Below, piece by piece: positions 1-11,700 of a stretch of DNA of 64,000 nt. How positions within the stretch are numbered: the stretch's first letter is position 1; each line of letters starts with the position of its first letter. The stretch is from Mytilus edulis (lineage: Eukaryota; Mollusca; Bivalvia; Mytilida; Mytilidae). Where the stretch lies: assembly GCF_963676685.1 (NCBI RefSeq), contig NC_092348.1:23473386-23537385 (forward strand), read 5' to 3'. Below the pieces are notes generated by a model. The model had not been told where the DNA came from. It saw only the letters and a list, made by a program, of their open reading frames with translations, and ran no database searches. The position numbers and the translations under genes are program-made.

Positions 1-806
1 TTAGAGTAGGTCGGAGATTAGATCACTTTACAAGTGGTAAAATATTAAATAAGTATATTGGCACTCATACCACATCTTCCTATATCTATATATAATAATT
101 TGTAAAGGAGATTTAGTCAAACTTGCATACAACAATCTTTTTTACACTTTAATAGGAAGAAGAATGAAAATTTGAGTTGGACACCAACTAAAATCGTCGG
201 AATGCTCCCCTATAACTAATGCTATTCCATTCACTATATATACAGATATTTATTTCTGCAGAAAAATCACAACCCCTCAATTTTTGCCGTAACGGAAAGC
301 ACAAGGTTGGGCTTGATTATAACCAGTCTCCAAAATATAATTTGGTATGATGAATATTATGTAGAGTAAGTAATTTGAGAGGTTCTGAGATCATGTAATG
401 CTAATAACTTAGGCCTGCGAGTACGAAACTCAAGCTCTGTAATAATCATAATCTGTATATAAGAATCACGCAAAAAAAGTATGCCAAAAATGATTTGCCA
501 GCTCAGTTAATAGATAAACAAGTTAAATAGAACATTGACCGTGTTAGCATTGACCTTTAAGGTTAAAATAACTCAAAGATGTAGAAACGTGGTAAATATG
601 TTTATATTTACGTAAAAGTTTCCGATTAATTATTATAAGATCGTGGAAAAATCTAGAAATATCAAGAAGTACAAGTGTACGTCGCGTTATAATATTATAC
701 GTCTTAGTTTTCATAAAATTAAGTCAAGCTTAAAATCAAGACTCATGGACAAAGTTTTTTTTAAAGATGGTGTTTGAGGTTGCCAGGATAAACACGACAT
801 CGTACA

Positions 807-871
807 ATCAGCTGTTTTAAGGGTGTTGTCCCTGTCATCCAATCAAACTTAACTATTTAACACACCTCCAG
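807..871 (+). promoter_or_regulatory. Upstream copy of the promoter 2 module
   Basis: ATCAGCTG, TGTTGTCCCTG, ATCCAATCAAA and CACACCTCCAG occur in the same order and similar spacing as at 2899-2969. The TCAAGGTCA site and the TATA box are missing downstream, so this looks like a decayed or distal enhancer copy. Confidence 0.45.
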
Positions 872-1169
872 ATCAATTCATTGAAATGGATCTTGTTCCT
901 CTTTTTTTAATAATCAAAAGAAAAAGTGTATTTAGAAAATCAATTTTATGTTATACGTGTCCATACTTTGATATTACAGGACTAGGGAAGCTTTTTGTTT
1001 GGTTGATTACGTCAGATAGTTTTGGTCCATAAAATAGGACAGAATCAAGTTCATGGTCACAGTTAAACGCGGAAAAAATACATTGTTTGTAAATAGAAAA
1101 CCCTGGGTTCAACTAAGTACATTGAATGATTCATTATTAGTTTTTTTTTCTTCGAGTGAATGAAAGTAC

Positions 1170-1328
1170 CAGTGGCGGATCCAGAAATTTTCATAAGTGG
1201 GGGCCCACTGACTGACCTAAGAGGTGGCCCACTCCAGTCACGCTTCAGTGATTCCCTATGTAAGCAACCAAATTTTTTCCCAAAAAAGGGGGCCCGGGCC
1301 CCCTGCCCCCCCTCTAAATCCGCCTCTG
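1170..1328. mobile_element. Short TIR element (MITE), hAT-like ends
   Basis: Ends CAGTGGCGGATCCAG and, inverted, CAGAGGCGGATTTAG. The 5-bp direct repeat AGTAC flanks it at 1165-1169 and 1329-1333. A G/C-rich core (GGGGGCCCGGGCCCCC) could fold back. The open frame across it is not a gene. Confidence 0.7.
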
Positions 1329-2337
1329 AGTACTCTCTTTGTTATTTTAATTTCAGTTTGTCACTAATTTCATTTTTTATGTTGATTTATCTTAAGATTA
1401 CTTGCATTAGAATATTAGTGTTAAAATAATCCTGTAGATTTAAAATCGTTGCGTTAAAATATACATGCGGTCGTTATCTAATTCTTGTAAATAGATTTAC
1501 ATATTCATATGATATAGTGCGTAACAAAAATATATATTTAATATTGCCATTTAGGCATTATAGTGGTGTGATCGACACTAATAATACAAAATTAATCATA
1601 CGGCCAGCACATGTAGCATGGACTGGAGTATTAAATGGAAACTTCAATTGTTCCTAGACTTCATAGCTTTGCTCAGTTCCATCCCTAATCCACGGATTCG
1701 ATTAATCGTGGAATGACCCCTAAAACTGAAAAAATGGTTAATTCACAATCATGGCCAGTTACGTGTCCATCAAGATTTGAATTTGGATTTTTTTCCCGTC
1801 ATGTTGTTGGTCTTTCAAATATATACGGCTGTAAATAACACATGCAAAGCTTCCAATCATGACTTATATACTAGCTTATATGTCTAGCAAATACATAGTC
1901 CCCAAAATTAAACTAATTACGTGGCGAAAATAACCACGAGACTAGCCGGTCTTATAGCATCTTTGAACAAATTCAAAGGGCCCTTCGAAAACCTGTCAAA
2001 TTTTACATATTGTTTAAAATTTAGATAAGGATTTAAGGCTAAGGAATTTAATCAACAGTTTAAAAAAAAACCTAATTAAGATATGAAACTCCGTTTTCAG
2101 ATTCTAAGAAGCTTTTAATTGATGCGCCCAAAAAATGACTATATAGGTTTGAAATTATACATCAGTATGAATATGTACACTTGAACTTGAGTGTTACATC
2201 TGCAGTCACCCCCTTAAAACTGTATAATAGTAGAATCATTAACAGGACGGAAGTTTTCTACACATCACACAACACTATGAATACATTTGATGATTATGAA
2301 TAATGAAACATGTTAGTCAGAATGAATGTATTGTGAA

Positions 2338-2370
2338 AGGTCAGTGACCTGGACTTTGGCCTCAGGTCAC
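2338..2370 (+). promoter_or_regulatory. Inverted nuclear-receptor element upstream of exon 1a
   Basis: AGGTCA-G-TGACCT at 2338-2350 is a perfect inverted repeat with one-base spacing, the type bound by EcR/USP- or FXR/RXR-like receptors. A further AGGTCA follows at 2364. It lies about 370 bp before ATG 2717. Function is inferred from the motif only. Confidence 0.45.
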
Positions 2371-2592
2371 TCGTCACGGCCGATCACTGGTGGTAACTGG
2401 AAAAATCTTGATATTCATCATCAAGCGTGAACCTTGCCAGAGACAATAAATGACCTCAAAAATATATTTTTTCCATAACCAATATTACGCTTTTTTCGAT
2501 ATGACCTTCACCGATGCTAGAATAAAAATAGAACAACAATAAAAAATTGGATATGAAGGAGAGAATTGGTTTATAATTAGTTTTTCGCTATG

Positions 2593-2600
2593 TATAAAAA
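2593..2600 (+). promoter_or_regulatory. TATA-like box of promoter 1 (exon 1a)
   Basis: TATAAAAA lies about 125 bp upstream of the exon 1a ATG, leaving room for a 5' UTR of about 95 nt. Confidence 0.4.
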
Positions 2601-2716
2601 CAATCATTCTGTGTTAAATATTTTATATATCATATAGCCTCCGAACAGTGCGAATCCAATGAAAAAGTTGCAAGTACTCTATAGAAGTCAAGTATTTCAA
2701 CAAGGCCTGAATCAAT

Positions 2717-2772
2717 ATGGGATCTTTACATTTAGAAGGCAAACTTCTTCATGGAGAATCGAAACTTGGGAG
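2717..2772 (+). CDS. PCK: PEPCK gene 1, alternative first coding exon 1a
   Basis: The exon opens with ATG at 2717 (MGSLHLEGK...) and has 56 coding nt, ending after the second base of a codon at donor AG|GTAGGT. Joining to the exon at 9454 gives Ser at residue 19 and keeps the PEPCK frame. A TATA-like box lies at 2593. It resembles exon 1b in 8 of 18 residues, with identical length and phase. No transcript is available to prove use. Confidence 0.72.
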
Positions 2773-5700
2773 GTAGGTGTTTTCCTTCTGTTTTAGATAC
2801 TTTATATTATATCATGCTCATTTAATTCAATAGTATAACCTGTTTTAAATCCTTTAACACACGACTGAGATATCCGGCAATGTTTTTATGATGCAATAAT
2901 CAGCTGATCGCTTTCGTATGTGTTGTCCCTGACATCCAATCAAATTGCTTCTTTTACGCACACCTCCAGCATTGACCTTGACACAACAGTTATTTTTTTT
3001 CTCATATAAAAGAGTGATTTCATCAGCGTCATTATAAAACCATAAGGCTCTCTATAGTATCATACTGAACGTCAAATGAACAGACGATTTGTCCAACTCT
3101 TCAAAAGAAATAACAAGACGCAGATATTCCTTATATCACATTATGGGATCCTTAACCAAACAGTCAAAGGTTTTACTTGAACATTCAAAGCGAACTGAGT
3201 AAGTATTTTTATAATTGTTTTACAGAATTGTGTTGAACCGTTGAACGTTTTTCTGAAGACTTAATTTGTCGAAAATAGTATTCTAACTTTAATATGAAGT
3301 ATTTATAAATTTTATCTTGTTCGGTAGTTCTTTAAATTTCCAATGATTACGATTTTCGTGTAATTATCAAGAGCTTTATATTTTAAGTAAAATTTTGAAT
3401 CTATTATATTACTCTATTTCATTCATTTTGTTAGTCATCGACCTCAATAAACATTTGAACAACAGATTCCCTTCAATGCGACTAAAAAAGGAATGTCACT
3501 TTATAAGCTAGTTTCTATCCTTTTTTTTCAAAATATCCGTGAAAATGTTTAATCATATTTAAACCTTATTTATTATTAAAAAAAATTAAATTAGAAGATT
3601 ATTTTCATATATCTTTTTATATGATTATAAAACTATGATTATTTGTGACCATTAATAAATTTCATTGAAATAAATTTATTAGCTCTCATGGGTCCTTTTA
3701 TAATTGGAATACTGATATATATCGTATCTTATCTTATCTTATCTTAAAGTTGGTCAGTATCTTGTCTGTTGTAGTGTTTGTCATTTAAGGAATCCTTTAG
3801 TTTCACTATGATGACAGGCATTTTATAATCTCTATAAAACAATTTATTTTCTAAACTTTTTAAAACTTGATCAACGTATCATAGACCCTTCTAGTCTTTT
3901 TCTGGCGTCAATTTCTCTTTTGTATTAAGGTTTTTATTGGAAAATGACGCAGTCATTGTTCCATAACTGTCGACCTGATTTCTCTGCCTACCGCGCTTGG
4001 TTTCGTATTTACTAATTTCAATACAAACTGGAGGAATGTGCTTGTGTTATCATTATGCATGAGCATTGTGTAGTAATCAGCCAGGAACCAGTTTACAAAC
4101 TAACTGGTTTCTGTTTGTATCCCACTACAGTCGAAGAAAGTGTTGTAGTTTGACAGGAACCAGTCCAGAATTTTGTAAACTACAAAACGTAATCGGTTAT
4201 TATCATTCCGTTTTGGTGTTTCATACCGACTTATATGGTTTGAATAAGCTTAAGACCCTTCAAACATTAATGTGATAGGTATATTAAAGACTGTTTTACA
4301 AAAGGATGAAACTGTTTTGCTTTAAAAGTCGTACTATAGTGATATATGTTATGTACGGATTTCCACTCTCACCGGTTAATTTCTTCTTTTACACGTGCTT
4401 TTGAAACTTCCTGTTTAAACATCGCAAGTTTTAAAATTGTTTTTTGAGTGAATTAAACTTATTTTAACAATCACGAAGCGTTCGGGAATCATTTCAAGCA
4501 GTTTCTTCTTCTCTTTGATGATGGAAAATAGGCTTTCTCAAGAAAATACCGCAAACGATCGCAGAGGAATGAGTCAGGAATTGAAACGTACAAGTCAAGT
4601 CGGCACCTGGTTAAATTGGCATCTAGTCAAATCGGCACCTATTTGACGTCAATTCGGCTTCCAATAATATTTATTATAATATTTTCTATTCAATTAATTA
4701 ATAACTGTTACCAAGTACATAGTGAATATTAGGTAAACAACGAGACCAAAGTGAATATGTTGTTGTGTATAAAAGTAAACAACGAAGCTATTGTTTTAAC
4801 CATTAGACAATTATTAAAATTAAATGAAAAACTATGAGTCCCTTTCAATAAATCAAACTTTCATGCCAAATAATTAGCAAATTTAAGGTGTTTTTTTTTC
4901 AGTAATGTTTAAACAGCATTAAACAAACAATCCTGTAAAAGACTTAACTGGTTAAATAATGCATAAAAATATCCAATAAGGCTATTTTATTTTTTTCTGG
5001 GACGCCTTCCTAAGACGTTCGTAGGAAGGCTTCCTAAGAAGGCGTCCCAGAAAAAAATTAACATAAGCCTTGTGGTCATAGGAAGGTGTCCCAGAATAAA
5101 ATTTAAAAAGCCTTGCCAGACGTAATAATTATTTGGACTACTCATATATATCATTAAAAATACACCAAAAAATTCATGTAGTTGAGAAAAATAAATACAT
5201 TCAAAATGTACATGAACATCCAAAAAAGTGAAATTTAGTATTAACTCTTTTTGCTTTAAAAATTTACAACTGCATTTAAGTATTGAATGCTTTCTTTTGT
5301 AAATTCATTGAGGTGTAAAAGCGTTGACCGAAGTACTTTTTGTATGAAGCGCGTAAGCGCTTCATTCTAAAAATGTGCACACGGTCAACGCTTTTGCAAC
5401 CCTATGAGGTTACAAAAAGAAACATTCAATACTTATAATTACTTTTTTTAGCTAGGATCATGAAAACACGAATTTTATAACTTTTTTATTCAATTCATCT
5501 GTGCACTTTATTGTGGGACCACGTGTTATCATGAATGAAAAGTTTTATTGAGTGATGCAATTGCTTGAGGAATAACATGTGATGTGCAGTTAGCCAATCA
5601 GAATAAAGTATTATAATGAAACATATATCAAATGTAATTATAACAAAATACATTACGTTGTAAGAGTTATCTCCCCAAACACTGTTTTTCTTGTGGCCAC

Positions 5701-8700
5701 CTCTCCTTCGTAACCGTAAAAGATTTTATTTTACCAAATTGCTCGTTACATATTTAGGATAAGAATATTCGTTTGAACCATAGCTCTATGGGGACTCCAT
5801 ATGAGAGTTATTCCCCCTTTTTCATTTGATTCAAGCGATATGCATTTTCAACTGGTAAACCATAACTGATAGAGACCTAGGGTCTTCATGAGGTCATTGG
5901 TACTAAAAATGAAAATGAGGTCAATGTCAAAGGTCAAGGTCATATTATAAATTTTGATTTTGGCTTATTTTCACTTCTTTTCAAATACTGTATGACATTT
6001 TGACAAATAATTTTTCATAAATTATTAGTTGCGACATGTCCTTACTTGTATATTTTGGTTGAAAGGCTGCGCATACAATAAAAGGGAGTTTTTGTCCATC
6101 TTACATTTAAAATTACGCGTCAAGTGGTAGTACTCATTAACCAAACATATTAAAGACCTAGGATATTTTGATTCAAGGTCCATGGTTTGTGACCTTGAAA
6201 TTGAGGTCAAGGTCATAGGTTAATAGGACGTCATAAAGCCATAGGAACTAACATTTTAAACTGATTTTTCATATTTCAATATAAAAATAGATCTTTTCTA
6301 GTGGAAAGACTTCAATTGTTCCCTGAACAATTTGTTTTTAATTTACATCATATTTTGTGGGAGAAGGGGGTTCAGACTATGTGGTATCAGGTCTGTTTGC
6401 GCCCAATACACTTTCGCACCTCGCACGTTCACACCCAAGGTCCGTTCGCACTCTACTCATTCGCGCCCAATTTTAATTCAAATTCAAGTTGAATAATTGG
6501 AAAATCATGATTGTTGTTTTAAATTCCTTTGGTGTAAATACTGAATGTATTTTTAGCTTGGTATGAGTAAAACATTGAAGATTTTAAAGGAAAAACACAA
6601 AAGATAATTGTTTTTAAGCCCTTTGATCTGAAACAACAAAACAATAAAATATAGGAACCAAAATATAGCAATCCACTATTATAACCAAAACATGATAAAA
6701 TTTATTCAACACACAGAAAAAAAATAGTCAGAATCTCACTTCATTATGAAAGAGGTCAATGAAACAAAGTATAGCAATACACTAACCAAAACATGATTAA
6801 GAGTTATTCAACGCTAAATAAAACGTTGACAAAATACCACTTTATTTAGAAACGATTATTATTATCTTTAACAATACGCTATCCAAAACATGATTAAGAT
6901 TTATTCAACACAAAAAAAAAATGCTGTCTCACTTTATTTTGAGACAATGACAACAATTATACTTGTAAGAAAACACTTGCTTACAGAGTTATTAAACACA
7001 AAACCAATTAAGATTAGTTGCGAACATGTAGGGTGTGAAAGTGAAAGGGGGCGAACATGAGTTAGTGCAAACGTGAATGGGCGCGAACGGACCCGGATTC
7101 AGCCTATGTACCAGTGAGAAATATAGAAGCCTTTCTACGGTATTTATTTGTACAATTCAGGTAGTCTTGACCTATTCATTTGTCTTAAAAAACCAGCCAG
7201 TTGGCACCTTCACTTCACACACACACATATACGAATATCAATTATATGCTTACGAGACATGTTGCATTGTTAAACTAATTACGGTATGTGAAAATCAAGA
7301 CTTGCATAAAAACTATCCCAATATTAGAGACAGTGGCGTCATTTTTCTTCAGAGCTTTCAGCTCTTTGATTTTTCGTTGTGTTTGTCTGCACGATGACAT
7401 TATTTGATTTTTGATTTCTGAGAATCATGAAAATGGGTTGATACATGGATTTGTTTTTTGGTGACGTAATAGAAAAAGTCGATACCGATCAGCTGATTCA
7501 ATTTGGAGGCTTGTCTGTTTAAACCAATCATATTTGAGAAATCTCACACACCCCCAGAAAGTAGTGCGCAGTTGTTGAAAAGTTGTTTCTAGAGCTTTTA
7601 CGTTCATTTTTCTTAAAAAATTATTTAAGGATACATGTTAGCTGGTTAGCGTTCTAGGATAGTTTCTGTTGGAAATCAGCTTATAACGAGTTATACTTTC
7701 AAACACGTCCGCATGGCGGTAACGTGTTCAACATATTATTCCGCAGATTTTCCCACAAATGGAAGATAGTTGATCTATACAGGATTTTAACAAAATGATG
7801 CGTTTTAACAAATTTTTTAGGTAAATATGGATATCATGCACTGAAACAAAACATATTTGAATTAAATTTCTTATTAACGATCTATTGTCAAAGGCTTTGT
7901 GAATGGTAAATTGACTATAACTTTTGTAATATTTGTAATTTTCCATTCCTATCGTGTTCATCAGCTGTTCACCGATTCGCACGTTCACATTTTGATTGCG
8001 GAAATTATTTGTAGATTGGGTTTATACTTATATTTTAAAGACAAGTATTTGGTATTGTAATTTTAAAATGATTTTGAATAGTTTAAAGTATAAAAGAAAT
8101 ATTGTGAACAAAAATATATGGTGATGAAAAACAGCTGATCAGCGTGTTACCGGTTCAGGTTTATTAAAAAAATATATACATCCCGTTTGTAAGGCGTTAA
8201 GAGATTGTCCTTGCGTGTCTTTAACAGACCGACCGACCAGACATTCAGATTTTGTACAATTTCTTCAAATGTTTAAAGCTTGACCGGTTGACTGGACGTT
8301 TTCATGCAAGGATCGTATGGCTTCTAGTTAGGTTTAGGTAGTCCAAATAATTATGAGGTCTTGAAAGGCTATACCCTACATTAATTTTTTCTTTGACGCC
8401 TGCCTTATAGTCTGCCTAACTGCCTTACATAGACTGTAAGGCGTCAAAGCAAAAAATAAAAATAGCCTTTCAAGACCTCGTAACTTTTTGGTCTAAGGTT
8501 GAGGACTACATCTATTTTCTTCTTCAGTGTCCTGTTTTTGATAATAAAAGATGAGAAGTGTTTCATTGACAGTATTATTTGTACCTGGATACAACCATGA
8601 AATGGGCTTTATAACTAATATAAATTTATTAATCTATTTTAACATAAAAATTAAGAAAATACTTTTGATTTTAATAAATGAAATTTATAAAACTTTTACT

Positions 8701-11700
8701 TCTTTGGAAAGTAGCTTTGAAAGACTATTTTACATCCACTCTACTCAGTCTCTAGGAAACTAAAATAAATATGTATGTACATTTTTACATGCATAATACA
8801 TCCTTTGTACATCCAAGCATATCAATGCTAGTTCTTAAGAAAATAAATTATATTAATATGCTGCTTCTTTCTAAAATGAACAGTTCTATAACATGTATAC
8901 TAAGTACAAAATGTTCATGTTTAGAAATGAGGGCCCTCATGGGGTTTTTGATTATGTGATTACTTGGCCGTTTTTTTAATGATTATTTGATTATCAAGCC
9001 AAATATTTCATGATTATTTGATTACCTAGGACTGTATTTTTAGTTTATGATTATTTGATTACTAAAGATAAGCAAATATTTAATGATTATGTGATTATAT
9101 TGGCAAAAAAATGGTGATTATGTGATTACTAGGACCCCCCCATGAGGGGCCTCAGAAATACTTGAAAGGCTTTAAGAAATTAGATAAGATATATTTGACC
9201 TATCTAAAGTTATCAATAAGGAGTACACAAGAAGATTAAATTGCTCTAGTTGACGGACAAATGTCATAGGAGCAAATGAAAACAGGTAACAAATGTGTGG
9301 TTCAGGTCTCAAGGACATTTTAATACAAAGTTACAAAGAAAATTGACATGAACAATATGTTCTTTAATCATGTTACTAATGACACATTGAGTCATGGGCC
9401 TATGTTAATATTTTAACACCAAAACTTGCAATTTTTCATATTTCTGTTTTCAGTCCCTCGTTTGCTTCTAGAATCCTAAAAGAAGCTGTCAAACCAGTAT
9501 GTATAGGAAGACAAAATGGTGTAGCTTCAGTACCAAATGTCCTCTATGGGAAGTGGAACAAACTTCCAAACAAGGTGCGGAATTACGTGGACGAGAACAT
9601 CAAACTATGCAATCCATCGACAGTCCATATATGTGACGGGTCAGATAAAGAGAATGAATTATTGTTATACATCTTACAGAGAGATGGAATGATCAAACCT
9701 CTTCCAAAGTTAGAAAACTGGTAAGTAATCAGCAACATAAGGGGCCTTACACCTTGTGTAAGTATTGTACATTGTAAAATTATGCCTCAAATAACTCATT
9801 ATGTCCTTGTCAAGTGAATGGCTGTTCCTTAGCTCCTATTATTTCCAATTGACATCTCCTTGGTTGCATAGGGAGATCACTGAGACCACACTGACTGCAA
9901 GACCCTCATAGGAAGATAAGGTCCTTAACCCCGCCCCCCTAGTAGTAATAGAAAATTTTAACAATTCAGTTAAAGGCCCTTAAAGAGGCTCCATGATAGA
10001 TGATCTTATATGTCAGTATTAAATTGGTTATCTCTTCACATGAAAAGACTCAGTCCTTTTCTATGTGAAATACCTCTGTTGACACACTAAACAGTCCCGA
10101 CTAACAAGGGTTTACTGATAGCATGACATTGTTGTTAAAGGGTAATGGAACATCCACAATAATGGGCACTAACTATTATAGTTTGGAAACTATCTAATTT
10201 TATTGAAGGAAGTTTAAACATTCAAACATAGATTAGAAACTATGAAAATTATGTAATACATGTAGTCCTTGAAATTGATGAGATTGACCTTGACAACCAC
10301 TTGACCTTGGACACATGGTAGACTGATGATATGTGCAAATTTATGCAAATTAAGCAAGATATCTACAGATAGGTTCATTGACCTTTATTGATACAAATAC
10401 ATGTATGCATGTACATGTAGGACATAATGTTTTAGATATTTAGGATAGTCCAAGCATGTTTAGTCAAAGGTCCAACAGTAAAACATGCAAATGTAGTGTT
10501 AGAAAATAGAAACTCCCATCTACATTGTAAGATTTATAGTACATTTTGCAAATATATTGTGACAGGAAATAGAAACTCCAAATAAGATATATTCTTTCTA
10601 ATACATTTGTCTTGGATACAAATGATGAGGCATCTATCTTGTTTCATTGATTCTCATTGGTTACCATTAAAGATCAATAATGGAATAAAATAAAAACTTC
10701 CTAAGTAATGAATTTATACCAACAGGTACATTTGCACTGATATATAAGTGCATAATGGTTAGTACTTACCGAGTTTGTCTTAAGGTGTGTATTTTCGCTT
10801 CGGATGCCTTATTATTCTATCCTTTTGAGGCTTGTACAGTGTACTTGACTTATTAGAGGAAGTATTGAAAGTTTATGGTGGGGCCTTTATAACTGACTAT
10901 ATTGTATGGGATTATCTTATTTTTAAATGCAGTTTATGGACCTCTTATTGCTTGTATTCACTCCATTTAAACTTGTATAGATATTTGTATCATTGGCAAT
11001 CATACCAGACCTCCTTATTTTAATAGTATTAATGTATAAGTAACGGTACTTGTAATTTCAGTGAGTTTCTGATTTGTACTTAAGTATTTGCAATTTGCAA
11101 ATAAACCTCACAGTTCTTTTGCACAACACTGTCCTTTGAAGGTTGATTATCCTGCAAAAATGAGTCTTGACATTAATAAGTCATCATTATGATACAATAT
11201 AATTTGATAATATACTAATTTCATCAGTTTGGTTAAAAATCAAAATAATAGTAAGTATTGGCTTGAAGTTGCACAAAACTGTTCCCTCCAACTGTTAAAA
11301 TATTATCTAGTACTTCATCATAATTTCACTTCATTTATAAAATCAAATCCACTCTGTCTTTTGACTTATTTTGCACCAAAATGCAAGATTGAATGTAAGA
11401 TTAGGGGAGACTGTTTTATTCCAGGACGACTTGATTTCATCATCAAGGCCAAGTAAACAAAGTGATGGATGAAAAGTTGACTTTATCGCCTAATAGTGTG
11501 AGTCTGACTATGGAAAAACTAGTTTATGTCATACTACTAAGGTTTAATTTGGAACCTGCATGGATTAACATTGAAGCTATGAACACTATTATTAACCTTC
11601 AATGTTCTGTTTGATTTTTCAGGCAAGTCAACCTCTCAAGGTTTCATTTATCATTTTAGTTGGTTAGCCAGGACAGATCCAGGAGATGTGGCTCGTGTGG

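Noticed and set aside
1160-1429. 89-codon frame near the left edge
   Set aside because: Mostly the TIR element at 1170-1328 with its G/C-rich core.
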